The notes below the pieces were generated by a model, which worked only from the letters and a program-made list of their open reading frames with translations, searched no databases and had not been told where the DNA came from. From assembly GCA_030679035.1 (NCBI GenBank), contig JAUXTH010000189.1, positions 1 to 64,000 of the forward strand: a stretch of DNA of 64,000 nt, written 5' to 3'. Positions 18,333-26,253 of the stretch are shown here, piece by piece (within the stretch, counting starts at the first letter, position 1; each line of letters begins with the position of its first letter). The DNA is from Methylobacter sp. GTDB taxonomy: Bacteria > Pseudomonadota > Gammaproteobacteria > Methylococcales > Methylomonadaceae. The position numbers were made by a program, and so were the translations under genes.

Positions 18333-19328
18333 TTATCTTAAACGTTGTATCGGGTCGTCCGTGGTACTGCATTGAATAAACGCCAGCCCCATCTTTTTGG
18401 TTATCTGCTCCAACTGATGCAGCCGCTTGCTAAAATGCTGTTGATATTTAATTATCCGCTGCCGGTCGCCGGTGTCGACAACCACATCCCGCACATCGTC
18501 GGTCGCCGCGCCTGTTCCCGACAGGCTTGCGGCATACACACCATCCATGGAGATAAAACGATAGCGGCCTTTTTCCGGCAAATGGCTTTCCAGCGAATCG
18601 TAGACAAAAATCAGTACCACCTCGCAATGCCGCGACAGCTTGGCCAGATAGGTTTCAACCTGACCGTTAATACCGCGAAAATCACTGATGATATAAACCA
18701 GGCTGCCGGGTCGGGCATGCTGCATCAGTCTTGCCAGTACCTGTTCCAGCGTAATTGTGGCGGCAGTAGGATGGGCAGCGCTTTTTTGCCCATCTTTTAA
18801 TTCAGTTGTGGAGGCAACTTCACACACAATGGCATTCAAAAACCGCAGCACAGCATGCCTGCCGTTTTGCGGCTTTAATTCGCGGCACACCGTGTCGGTA
18901 AATATCTGCCCGCCGATCCTGTCGCCGTGATGTTGGGCCGCCCAAGCCAACAGACCGGCAAGCTTGGCGGCCAGAACCGATTTAAAAACGCCGCGTGTCG
19001 CAAAGTGCATCGCAAGGCGGTTATCCACGGAAATGAACACCGGCCGTTCACGTTCCTCCCGAAATAGTTTGGTATGGGGTTCGCCGGTACGCGCCGTGAC
19101 CCGCCAATCGATGCTGCGGATGTCATCGCCCGCTTGATAAATCCTGGCTTCTTCAAACTCCATGCCGCGCCCCTTGAACCGGGACACGTAGCCGCCGCTT
19201 TGCCCGGCACGTATGGCTGAATGCTTCAGGTTTAATCCCGCCGCAGGTCTCGCCAAATCGATCAGAGTCTTTAACGACGCGGCAACCAATTCGCTGACTG
19301 AATCAGCTTGTTTAGCGAATAACATCAA
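18333..19328 (-). CDS. DUF58 domain protein (MoxR-associated)
   Basis: A 331-residue cytoplasmic DUF58 protein. The family block GRGMEFEEARIYQAGDDIRS continues IDWRVTARTGEPH near residues 50-85, and a VWA-like fold follows. DUF58 proteins pair with MoxR ATPases. Near residue 258 the frame carries a 53-bp hairpin repeat (SMDGVYAASLSGTGAA) between GRYRF and the VVDTGDRQRI strand; homologues run straight through there. It overlaps moxR by 4 nt. Confidence 0.9.
   Translation of the reverse strand: MMLFAKQADSVSELVAASLKTLIDLARPAAGLNLKHSAIRAGQSGGYVSRFKGRGMEFEEARIYQAGDDIRSIDWRVTARTGEPHTKLFREERERPVFISVDNRLAMHFATRGVFKSVLAAKLAGLLAWAAQHHGDRIGGQIFTDTVCRELKPQNGRHAVLRFLNAIVCEVASTTELKDGQKSAAHPTAATITLEQVLARLMQHARPGSLVYIISDFRGINGQVETYLAKLSRHCEVVLIFVYDSLESHLPEKGRYRFISMDGVYAASLSGTGAATDDVRDVVVDTGDRQRIIKYQQHFSKRLHQLEQITKKMGLAFIQCSTTDDPIQRLR
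18503..18555. repeat. 53-bp hairpin repeat, copy C, in frame in the DUF58 gene
   Basis: Read along the gene: TATCTCCATGGATGGTGTGT, then ATGCCGCAAGCCTGTCGGGA, then ACAGGCGCGGCGA. It differs from copy B at 4 of 53 positions. Two of these are paired in the stem (GCCTGT...ACAGGC instead of GCCAGT...ACTGGC), a compensatory change. Orientation relative to the host gene is the same as copy A. Confidence 0.9.
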
Positions 19329-20317
19329 GGTACGGCGACTCTGGCAATCAGTTCTTTAATGACATGATCGGTAGTGATACCTTCCGCCTCGGCTTCATAA
19401 GACAATATCAGGCGATGCCGCAACACATCAAAAGCCATATCCTGAATATCTTCCGGGCTGACAAAATCGCGTTGCGCCAACCAGGCTTTGGCTCTGGAAC
19501 AGCGATCCAGCGCTATGCTGGCCCTGGGGCTTGCTCCGTATTGCAGCCAAGTTGCCAGATCTTGCCCGTAGGCCGCAGGGTTACGGGTAGCCAGAATAAT
19601 TTGCAGCAAATAGTTTTCAAGACTTTCCGCCATATGCAAATCCAGCACTTCGTTACGCGCGTAAAACAACGTCTTTTGCTCGATCGGCTGAAACTGGTCG
19701 CCGTTTTTTACCAAACCTGAGCGCGCTTCCGCTCTGGCCAAATGCAGAATGCTTTTTTCATGTTCCGCTTCCGGATAGTCGATTTTCACATGCAGTAAGA
19801 AACGATCCAGTTGCGCTTCCGGCAGCGGATAAGTACCTTCCTGCTCAATGGGATTTTGCGTTGCCATGACCATGAATAATTGCGGCAGCGGGTAAGTCGC
19901 CTGGCCTACGGTTATTTGCCGTTCGGCCATGGCTTCCAGCAACGCCGCCTGCACTTTTGCCGGTGACCGGTTGATTTCATCGGCCAGGATCAGGTTATGA
20001 AACAACGGCCCTTTTTGGAATTCAAACGTGCCTTGCTGGGGACGGTAAATTTCAGTGCCGGTCAAATCGGCCGGCAACAAATCGGGAGTGAATTGTACCC
20101 GGTGAAAATCGCCTTGTATGCCTTTGCTTAACACGTTGATCGCACGGGTTTTGGCAAGTCCAGGGGCGCCTTCAACCAGGATGTGGCCGTCAGCCAACAG
20201 GCCGATCAGCATCCGTTCGACCAGCACATCCTGGCCGATGATCTCCCGGTTGATGTGGTTTTTCAAGCGCATTAACGCAGGTTGGGCGGTTTTCTTATGA
20301 GTGTTTTGTTCTGACAT
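19325..20317 (-). CDS. MoxR family AAA+ ATPase
   Basis: A 330-residue ATPase. Walker A is GAPGLAKT (residues 50-57), Walker B ILADEINR, sensor 1 MATQNP, and the lid contains GASPRASIAL. It is the first gene of the moxR-DUF58-DUF4381-batA-batB/C operon and presumably drives assembly or activation of the VWA proteins. Length is normal for the family. Confidence 0.94.
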   Translation of the reverse strand: MSEQNTHKKTAQPALMRLKNHINREIIGQDVLVERMLIGLLADGHILVEGAPGLAKTRAINVLSKGIQGDFHRVQFTPDLLPADLTGTEIYRPQQGTFEFQKGPLFHNLILADEINRSPAKVQAALLEAMAERQITVGQATYPLPQLFMVMATQNPIEQEGTYPLPEAQLDRFLLHVKIDYPEAEHEKSILHLARAEARSGLVKNGDQFQPIEQKTLFYARNEVLDLHMAESLENYLLQIILATRNPAAYGQDLATWLQYGASPRASIALDRCSRAKAWLAQRDFVSPEDIQDMAFDVLRHRLILSYEAEAEGITTDHVIKELIARVAVP

Positions 20318-20499
20318 GATGAAGTAGTTTAATCTTAAATCACAGTGCGAAAGCCTTGCACATTAAGCGCCAAGCAAGTTTTTTTATCTGACGGAGATAT
20401 ATGTCTGCAAATCATTTTTTCAACGAAAGTTAAGCCTATTTTATACGGTTATGGCCCGAGGCAACATAGAGTAAATCTGTTAACAAATTCTTAACAAGC

Positions 20500-20632
20500 T
20501 GTGGATGAGGGTGTGGATAACATCGAAGCTTTAGTTATCCACAATTCACGCACACGATATGGACGACCTTAATCGCACCTTATCATATCAATCAAGATAT
20601 TGATTTTATATTTAAAAACCGGCTTATCAACA
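20500..20632. promoter_or_regulatory. Cluster of DnaA-box-like sequences in an AT-rich gap
   Basis: TTATCCACA occurs at 20535-20543. Its reverse complement TGTGGATAA is at 20512-20520, a near match TGTGGATGA at 20500-20508 and TTATCAACA at 20624-20632. Between and after them lies strongly AT-rich sequence (GATATTGATTTTATATTTAA). The whole 460-bp gap (20318-20777) separates divergent moxR and DUF4124 genes and has no ORF. It could be a DnaA-regulated promoter, a DnaA titration site or a replication origin. No dnaA, dnaN or mnmG gene is nearby. Confidence 0.55.
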
Positions 20633-20777
20633 AGTTTTTAGTTCCCTAATAATAGTAATAAGCTTTAAAATTCATTACCTAATTGTTATTACTACGAACA
20701 AAATATCTGCCCTATAGCCTTTATCACCTATACTTTTCCGAATTGTTGTCGTTTACTCTAGAGTTGCCGAGAAAAAA

Positions 20778-21353
20778 ATGAGAATTACACTGCTGATTTT
20801 AGGAAGCCTTTTTTCTGCCTGTACTTTTGCCGAAATTTACAAATGCACGGATATTAACGGCAAGACAGACTATCAATCCAAGCCTTGCGACCAGGAACAT
20901 AAGACGGTGCAAATCAATGTTAAAACGGGCATCTCTAATGACGGATTGGATCAGGAAAAGCAAAAACAGGCTTTAGCGCAAAAGGAACAAGCTGAAAAAC
21001 TTGAGCGAGAACAGCTACTGAAAAAGCAAAACCAGCATAAACAAGACGCAAAGAGTGCAAGCGCAAAAAACCAGTTCCTTATTAAAAATAACCCCGAAAA
21101 ATTCTCCGCGTTTTCCATTCCGCCTTATGACCCCGATCAATTGCCGGAATTGGTCAAAAATTTCGATGTGAGACTTCCGGATATTGAACGCTTAAGGGGG
21201 CAGGCCGCCGAAAAAGCACTGGCTTCAGGACTATGCAAGCGCGTTGAAGCCTCGGAATTGCATAGCAAAAGCAGCAAGAAATCCTTGGTCTTTTCAGTCG
21301 ATTGCAGCAGCGGGAAAAATTTCCATTTTACCGAACAGGAATTAGCCAAGTAA
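20778..21353 (+). CDS. DUF4124 domain exported protein
   Basis: A 191-residue protein with a signal peptide (residues 1-18, FSACTFA) and a short DUF4124 domain (EIYKCTDINGKTDYQSKPCD) with two Cys, followed by a Gln/Lys/Glu-rich coiled coil (about 55-95) and a C-terminal region with two further Cys. Probably periplasmic. Function unknown. The ATG follows GAGTTGCCGAGAAAA. Confidence 0.82.
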   Translation: MRITLLILGSLFSACTFAEIYKCTDINGKTDYQSKPCDQEHKTVQINVKTGISNDGLDQEKQKQALAQKEQAEKLEREQLLKKQNQHKQDAKSASAKNQFLIKNNPEKFSAFSIPPYDPDQLPELVKNFDVRLPDIERLRGQAAEKALASGLCKRVEASELHSKSSKKSLVFSVDCSSGKNFHFTEQELAK

Positions 21354-21355
21354 TT

Positions 21356-21436
21356 CGACAAAGCTCTCGGCAACCGCTCCCTGCGTTGCTCTACCTCCTG
21401 CATCCATGCAGTCGTCCTGAGCGTAGCCGAAGGGCT
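21356..21436. repeat. Dispersed repeat, partial copy with a GTCCTGAGC...CGAAGGG motif
   Basis: The left part (CTCTCGGCAACCGCTCC, TTGCTCTACCTCCTGCAT) matches the repeats at 7545-7690 (reverse) and 61449-61562. The right part (21414-21434, GTCCTGAGCGTAGCCGAAGG plus G) is the short repeat also found in batD and mpl. Confidence 0.7.
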
Positions 21437-21456
21437 CATAACAAGGAATTGCCTAA

Positions 21457-22287
21457 ATGAATCCATTAAAAACCATATTAATCACCGGCTGCTCTACCGG
21501 CATTGGCTACACCACTGCCGTTGAGTTAAAAAAACGCGGCCATCATGTTATCGCTACGGCAAGAAAGACTGACGATGTATCCCGCTTGCAGCAGGAAGGC
21601 TTTAGCGCAATTCAGTTGGATTTGGCTGACAGCAACAGCATTCATCAGGCGGTCGGTTTGGCGGTTGAATTGACCGGCGGAAAGATTGATGCGCTGTTTA
21701 ACAATGGCGCATTCGGTCAGCCGGGCGCTGTCGAGGATTTAACCCGCGATGTACTCAGGTTTCAGTTTGAAACCAATCTGTTCGGTACCCATGAACTGAC
21801 CAACCTGATCATACCTTTGATGCGCGAACAGGGTCATGGCAGGATTATCTACAACAGTTCAGTATTGGGGCTCGTCGCCATGACTTATCGGGGAGCCTAC
21901 AATGCCAGCAAGTTTGCGCTGGAAGGCTTGGCCGATACCTTGCGCCTGGAGCTTTACGGCACGAATATTCATATTTCACTGATTGAACCGGGGCCGATCC
22001 TAAGCGATTTCAGGAAAAATTCTTTTGCCCTGTATAAGAAAAACATAGACCCCACTCACAGCCACCATAAACTGACCTACCAAACGATGGAAGCCCGTTT
22101 ACAAAAAGAAGGAGCGGCCGCGCCGTTTACCTTGCCCGCTATTGCCGTTACCGAAAAAGTCATTCATGCACTGGAAGCCAGACGGCCTAAAATGCGTTAT
22201 TACGTCACTTTCCCAACCTACTTGTTTGCGTTTCTTAAACGCATACTGCCGATGTCATGGTTGGATGCTTTGCTCAGAAAGGTTTAA
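21457..22287 (+). CDS. Short-chain dehydrogenase/reductase (YbbO-like)
   Basis: A 276-residue classical SDR. The cofactor motif is TGCSTGIG (residues 10-17), then NNGAFG, active Ser in YNSSVLG, and catalytic Tyr148/Lys152 in YNASK. ATARK after beta-2 suggests NADP(H) preference. The overall look is that of the YbbO/SadH-like group acting on lipophilic carbonyls, but the substrate cannot be read from sequence. A CPXCG gene starts 2 nt downstream. Confidence 0.88.
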   Translation: MNPLKTILITGCSTGIGYTTAVELKKRGHHVIATARKTDDVSRLQQEGFSAIQLDLADSNSIHQAVGLAVELTGGKIDALFNNGAFGQPGAVEDLTRDVLRFQFETNLFGTHELTNLIIPLMREQGHGRIIYNSSVLGLVAMTYRGAYNASKFALEGLADTLRLELYGTNIHISLIEPGPILSDFRKNSFALYKKNIDPTHSHHKLTYQTMEARLQKEGAAAPFTLPAIAVTEKVIHALEARRPKMRYYVTFPTYLFAFLKRILPMSWLDALLRKV

Positions 22288-22289
22288 TC

Positions 22290-22481
22290 ATGCACGATTT
22301 GGATGAAATCATTATCGTCTGCCCCTACTGCGGTGAATCCCTGGATGTATTGGTGGATACGAGTTCCGGGCCGCAGCAATATTACGAAGACTGTGCGGTT
22401 TGTTGTGCACCGATTTTATTTGTCATATCCGAAGATGATGCAGGGGAAATGGTTATCGACGTAAAAAGGGATGACGAATAA
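22290..22481 (+). CDS. CPXCG motif-containing cysteine-rich protein
   Basis: A 63-residue protein with CPYCGE (Cys11/Cys14) and CAVCC (Cys35/38/39), a compact zinc-ribbon-like arrangement (PF14255 type). I start it at the ATG at 22290, directly after the SDR stop at 22287; an upstream in-frame ATG lies inside the SDR gene and lacks family similarity. Function unknown; the tight spacing suggests co-transcription with the SDR. Confidence 0.87.
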   Translation: MHDLDEIIIVCPYCGESLDVLVDTSSGPQQYYEDCAVCCAPILFVISEDDAGEMVIDVKRDDE

Positions 22482-22916
22482 TTCCGCGCTCTTTAAATTC
22501 TAGTTCCATCTTATTGGCAAGTCATATGCTTTTGCAAAATCTTACAACCATTGTTTTATAATGGATTTTGATAATTCAAAACTACCGTATTTTCATGCCA
22601 CTTTGAGAAAAGGTGTGGCGACTTATTGCTCGGATTGTAACTTTAAGTAGAGGGATTGCGTGAAAGGCAGCCAATAAATAATGACGCTGATAATTGGTTG
22701 GAAAATTGAGGCATCAGCAATTATCATAAATCTTACTGTGGAGCTTGTAGAGGGTATAGCACGCTGCCACTTACATGGGCATCATTCGGAATGACGACAT
22801 CACTGACTGTCTGCCGACACATTCGCGCAAAATGCTGGGCAACGAAAAATGTTGTTAAACCTACTGAACTATCAGAATTGAAATTGAGTGTGCAGCATTT
22901 ACTAGGTGTAGAAAAC
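22482..22916. other. Intergenic region without recognisable gene
   Basis: About 435 bp of AT-rich sequence. I translated all frames over 22600-22910 and found only short frames with stops and no family signature. It may be a relic, but nothing can be named. Confidence 0.5.
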
Positions 22917-22954
22917 AAAAAAGGGGGGATTGGCTTACCAATCCCCCCTTTTTA
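22917..22954. terminator. Bidirectional rho-independent terminator
   Basis: AAAAAGGGGGGATTGG, loop CTTA, then CCAATCCCCCCTTTTT: a perfect stem with an A-tract on one side and a T-tract on the other. It lies just beyond the stop of the minus-strand gene at 22972 and would end that transcript. Confidence 0.93.
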
Positions 22955-22971
22955 TTAAATCTTAAAGAGCC

Positions 22972-23382
22972 TTAGAAGCTAAGGTATATTTTTTTAAGCT
23001 CTTTAAACTTTTCAACAGCCAAAGTCATTGAGGCTTTTGATGCTGTAAGATCACCTTTGATTAAAGCCCCGCGAGCATCTTTAAGAAAACCGTTTGCTCT
23101 TTCCTTTTCTCTATTAACTGTAGCGCTCTCAATATGATTTAGTGCTTGTTTTGCTTCTTTCATTAGCTCTAAAACAGCATCGTTATTTGCGCCAGGAGTC
23201 AATGCTTGCAAAGCGGCGTCAGCTGCTTCAGCTGCTGCTATTGCTTCATCAAATGCAGCCTTAACACCTTCTGGTGATTGGTTTTCTATTTTGCCTGCTG
23301 GCTTTGCCATCGCAGCAGGAGCGGCAGCAAGAAACGCAGAGCCAATAAATAAAGCGATTACTAATTTTTTCAATAAAGTCAT
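22972..23382 (-). CDS. Small exported helical protein (paralogue 1)
   Basis: A 136-residue protein with a clear signal peptide (residues 1-26, AAAPAAMA). The mature part is Ala/Lys/Glu-rich and predicted to form helical hairpins (VKAAFDEAIAAAEAADAALQ; VLELMKEAKQALNHIES). The last 45 residues (RANGFLKDARGALIKGDLTA) align with the end of the protein encoded at 23711 (KANNVLKSARKLAQEGKVKE). The layout recalls SmbP-type periplasmic four-helix proteins, but it lacks their His repeats. It has its own strong terminator. Confidence 0.85.
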   Translation of the reverse strand: MTLLKKLVIALFIGSAFLAAAPAAMAKPAGKIENQSPEGVKAAFDEAIAAAEAADAALQALTPGANNDAVLELMKEAKQALNHIESATVNREKERANGFLKDARGALIKGDLTASKASMTLAVEKFKELKKIYLSF

Positions 23383-23710
23383 TAAACTTTTTCCTCATGG
23401 AAGTGGTAATTTTGATGTTTATGCGTAATAAACCAGATACACATTGTATCGCATTCTAGCACGGGCCTAGAAAAATTACTTTAATTAACGAAGACATCTA
23501 TGTGCTAAAAAGTTAGATTGAATTATGTTTTCGACACGATTCAATCTGCCTTTTTATTCAACAATTAAACCTTGCTAAAAACACTCTTCCACATCTGGTT
23601 GAATAGTTTCAAAATGTGTTAAAATTATTTCCGGTATCTGGCTATTATCATCCAATAGTTACACAGCCAATTTAATTAAAAAATAACAATGACTTGAGGT
23701 CGAGTGTAAT
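23383..23710. promoter_or_regulatory. Divergent promoter region between the two paralogous exported-protein genes
   Basis: A 328-bp AT-rich gap between start codons facing away from each other; it must hold both promoters. Exact boxes are not assigned. GACTTGAGGTCGAG upstream of 23711 includes a GAGG Shine-Dalgarno sequence. Confidence 0.5.
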
Positions 23711-24097
23711 ATGAAAATCTTAAAAAAAATCTTACTATCTTTATTAATTGCAGCTTCTATGGGCGCTGTTTCAACCTCAGCATTGGCTGAAACAGATAAA
23801 GGTAGAATTACCTATGCGCCTGCTGAAGCAATTGATATGGTAACCGGAAAAATTAAAGTAGCGATTGACGCTGCGGCTACCGGTACACAGGGCGATGCAC
23901 TTGCCGATCTTATCAAAGAAGCATCGGATGGAAGCAAAGAAATCAATGCTAACGATAAAGTTGATATAGCTCGATCAAAAGCTAACAACGTTCTGAAATC
24001 AGCCAGAAAACTTGCTCAAGAAGGCAAGGTAAAAGAAGCAGAAGAAGCATTAAAAGATGCAGCCAAAAAGTTTGAAGCTTTGAAAAGCTTAATCTAA
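23711..24097 (+). CDS. Small exported helical protein (paralogue 2)
   Basis: A 128-residue protein: signal peptide (residues 1-26, STSALA) and a mature Ala/Lys-rich helical domain (AIDMVTGKIKVAIDAAATG; DALADLIKEASDGSKEIN). It is related to the protein encoded at 22972-23382, especially over the last 50 residues. No Cys in the mature part. Function unknown; a small, abundant periplasmic helical protein is plausible. Confidence 0.85.
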   Translation: MKILKKILLSLLIAASMGAVSTSALAETDKGRITYAPAEAIDMVTGKIKVAIDAAATGTQGDALADLIKEASDGSKEINANDKVDIARSKANNVLKSARKLAQEGKVKEAEEALKDAAKKFEALKSLI

Positions 24098-24107
24098 GAC
24101 TGACCCG

Positions 24108-24144
24108 ACCCTATCAGAATGCCGTCCGGTTTTGGTAGGGTTTT
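24108..24144 (+). terminator. Possible weak terminator
   Basis: The stem ACCCTA/TAGGGT with a 25-nt loop is followed by TTTT, 10 nt after the stop of the gene ending at 24097. The loop is long, so confidence is limited. Confidence 0.4.
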
Positions 24145-24289
24145 AACTCTCCCGCCTTTGCACGCTCTCCATCGCTATTCCCCCACACGTACACGAAAAA
24201 GCCGGCTCAAAAAGCTAAAGCTATGCGACTTACATCCCTAACCTGAAGCTTGTAAATCAGCATCGTTTTCCCGACCTGTACGCTACGTC

Positions 24290-24616
24290 CTAGCCGCAGT
24301 ATTGCTCCGATGCCACCAAAAAAGCGGCCAGCCGCTTGTCGGTATTGAGGATGTGATTGATTATTGCTTCATGCCATTCCTGTAGCAACGGCAACCCAAA
24401 TTGTCTAACGGCGTCAATTTTCGTCCGTTTTTTTATTTTACCCCTTTCTTCCGTGTTTCGATCCGACGCGACTGAATCATCAAATTGCCGTTCAACCAAC
24501 TTGTCGGCTGCCTTTGTGCGGCCGTTTTTGAAATTATTAAAGGCTGCTACTTTGTCCAGGCAACACCATCCTGTATTATGTAAGCTGTTTAATTTGTGCA
24601 TATCCATATAAAACAC
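24290..24616 (-). CDS. Doubtful small ORF, unknown
   Basis: A 108-codon open frame in the 567-bp gap before gmk (LNSLHNTGWCCLDKVAAFNN; LLQEWHEAIINHILNTDKRL). There is no recognised family, no clear ribosome-binding site and no signal peptide. The sequence is not low-complexity and no other gene covers it, so it could be a real or decayed gene. Confidence 0.3.
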   Translation of the reverse strand: MFYMDMHKLNSLHNTGWCCLDKVAAFNNFKNGRTKAADKLVERQFDDSVASDRNTEERGKIKKRTKIDAVRQFGLPLLQEWHEAIINHILNTDKRLAAFLVASEQYCG

Positions 24617-24664
24617 ATATCAATTCAGATGTGAGCCTTTCACCTTGAGCCTTTCACCTTACCC

Positions 24665-25279
24665 ATGAATATCGGCAAACTGTATATCATATCCGCTCCC
24701 TCTGGCGCAGGTAAAACCAGCCTAGTTAAACAACTGGTTGCCGATTTGGATGACCTGACCGTTTCAGTCTCCCATACCACCCGCCAGATGCGACCCGGCG
24801 AAACCCATGGTCAGGATTATTACTTTGTCAGTATCGCAGATTTTCAAGCCATGCAGGAAAATGAGGGGTTTCTTGAGCATGCCCAGGTTTTTGATAATTT
24901 TTACGGCACCGCGCAACAGACCGTGGAAGAAAACCTGAAACAAGGACTGGATGTGATTCTTGAGATCGACTGGCAGGGTGCGGAACAAATCAAAAAACTG
25001 CTGCCCGACAGTCTTTCCATTTTTATCCTGCCGCCATCGACGGAAATCCTGTTGCAGCGGCTCAGAAACCGGGGCCAGGATGATGAACAAATCATCGCCC
25101 GCCGGATGCGCGATGCGGTGACCGAAATCCGCCACCATGACGAATTCGATTATCTGGTGGTTAATGACGATTTTGCACTGGCGCTGACTGAATTAAAAAG
25201 CATCATCATCGCCAACCGGTTAACCCGGCAGCGTCAGCAGCATAATCTACAGCCTTTGCTGGCTTCGTTGCTTTCGTAA
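24665..25279 (+). CDS. gmk: Guanylate kinase
   Basis: A 204-residue enzyme converting GMP to GDP. The P-loop is SAPSGAGKTS (residues 10-19). GMP-binding elements are SVSHTTRQMRPGE and the DYYFVS segment, and the lid contains RLRNRGQDDEQIIARRM. Length is typical. The rpoZ-spoT genes that often follow gmk are absent here. Confidence 0.96.
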   Translation: MNIGKLYIISAPSGAGKTSLVKQLVADLDDLTVSVSHTTRQMRPGETHGQDYYFVSIADFQAMQENEGFLEHAQVFDNFYGTAQQTVEENLKQGLDVILEIDWQGAEQIKKLLPDSLSIFILPPSTEILLQRLRNRGQDDEQIIARRMRDAVTEIRHHDEFDYLVVNDDFALALTELKSIIIANRLTRQRQQHNLQPLLASLLS

Positions 25280-25480
25280 AAAACACCACGAAGACTGGGC
25301 ATATACAGGGGATAAAATAATGCAAAAGAGTTTTACCGAGACACAAAGTATTTAGCGTAGGGCGTACCGTATGCGCCAAAGGTGTAAAATTAAGCTCAAT
25401 TTAATCCACGCTTCGAAGAAGGCGCGCGGCACGTCCTAGTAGCTGACCGGTTGCTCGGACTTGGATGTCCAAACAAACTT

Positions 25481-25702
25481 TCACAAAAATAGTAGCTCCG
25501 TGCGTCTCGATTCATGCTCATTTATTTTGAAGTTAACGAACGCTTCCGCAGCAGCCTTACTAGAAAAGCTATTTAGCCACATTCCATCAGGGCTGTAGAC
25601 TCCAAACCATGCACAGACAGGAATCTTATCAGCATTCAACTCCTCGGTGAACATGATTGAGTACCCTTCGCTACTGTCAACAATTTTTCTCATGTGTGTC
25701 AT
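25481..25702 (-). CDS. Hypothetical small protein
   Basis: 73 residues (MTHMRKIVDSSEGYSIMFTE...), soluble and without a recognised family. A purine-rich AGGGTGG lies about 10 nt upstream of the start. The gaps on either side contain repeat remnants. The balanced composition (WFGVYSPDGMWLNSF) makes it plausible as a gene. Confidence 0.5.
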   Translation of the reverse strand: MTHMRKIVDSSEGYSIMFTEELNADKIPVCAWFGVYSPDGMWLNSFSSKAAAEAFVNFKINEHESRRTELLFL

Positions 25703-25876
25703 GACATTGCCACCCTATCGTTAAAAATTTAACTCTAACACACTGATATGTAAGCATGTCCTTACATTAAAGAAATTATGACAGAACGGTAGTTCGCTAA
25801 TTATTTGCTGCTTTCGTAGGAAACGATAAATGCACCAGCGTTATTTGGCGTGCCGTGCGCGCCTTCTCTGAGGTTT

Positions 25877-25922
25877 GGCATAAATAAAGCATACGCCTCT
25901 GGCGTGCACGATACGCCCTACT
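25877..25922. repeat. Imperfect palindromic repeat remnant
   Basis: GCATACGCCTCTGGCGTGCA followed by CGATACGCCCTAC; related words (GTAGGGCGTACC, TATGCGCC) occur at 25358-25378. This looks like a degenerate GTAGGGCGTA...TACGCCCTAC repeat, split or rearranged around the small gene at 25481. Confidence 0.4.
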
Positions 25923-25947
25923 CGGCTTTTCGTTATAAAAAAATTAC

Positions 25948-26253
25948 TCAAATAACCCCATTCTCAACCACCGGCAGCACCCAATACCTAATCCCCGAAC
26001 CGGAAAATTCCGCTCTCAGTTGGTCCAATAATGCAGCCAATCTCTGCTCCGGCACGTACATCTGAAAGCGGATTTTTTCCTGCCGCCCGCTGACCTGCTC
26101 GGCTAGCGACAAGCCTTCGTTTTTATGGTCATGGGAGTTGACCGGAAAACTGCTGAAACCGTGCTCCGATTCCAGCGTCAACAGACAATCGACTATCGCT
26201 TCTTCAAGGCTGAGCGGCACGTTGAGTGTGACTAAATATTCCTTGGAATTCAT
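25948..26253 (-). CDS. DUF3240 family protein, RND-efflux associated
   Basis: A 101-residue protein with DUF3240 features (LVTLNVPLSLEEAIVDCLL; HGFSSFPVNSHDH; QMYVPEQRLAALLDQLRAEF). The fold is expected to be PII-like. DUF3240 genes regularly end heavy-metal RND operons; here it overlaps the RND gene by 4 nt. A metal-responsive modulator role is an inference from context; the His residues of SHDHK could bind metal. Confidence 0.85.
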   Translation of the reverse strand: MNSKEYLVTLNVPLSLEEAIVDCLLTLESEHGFSSFPVNSHDHKNEGLSLAEQVSGRQEKIRFQMYVPEQRLAALLDQLRAEFSGSGIRYWVLPVVENGVI

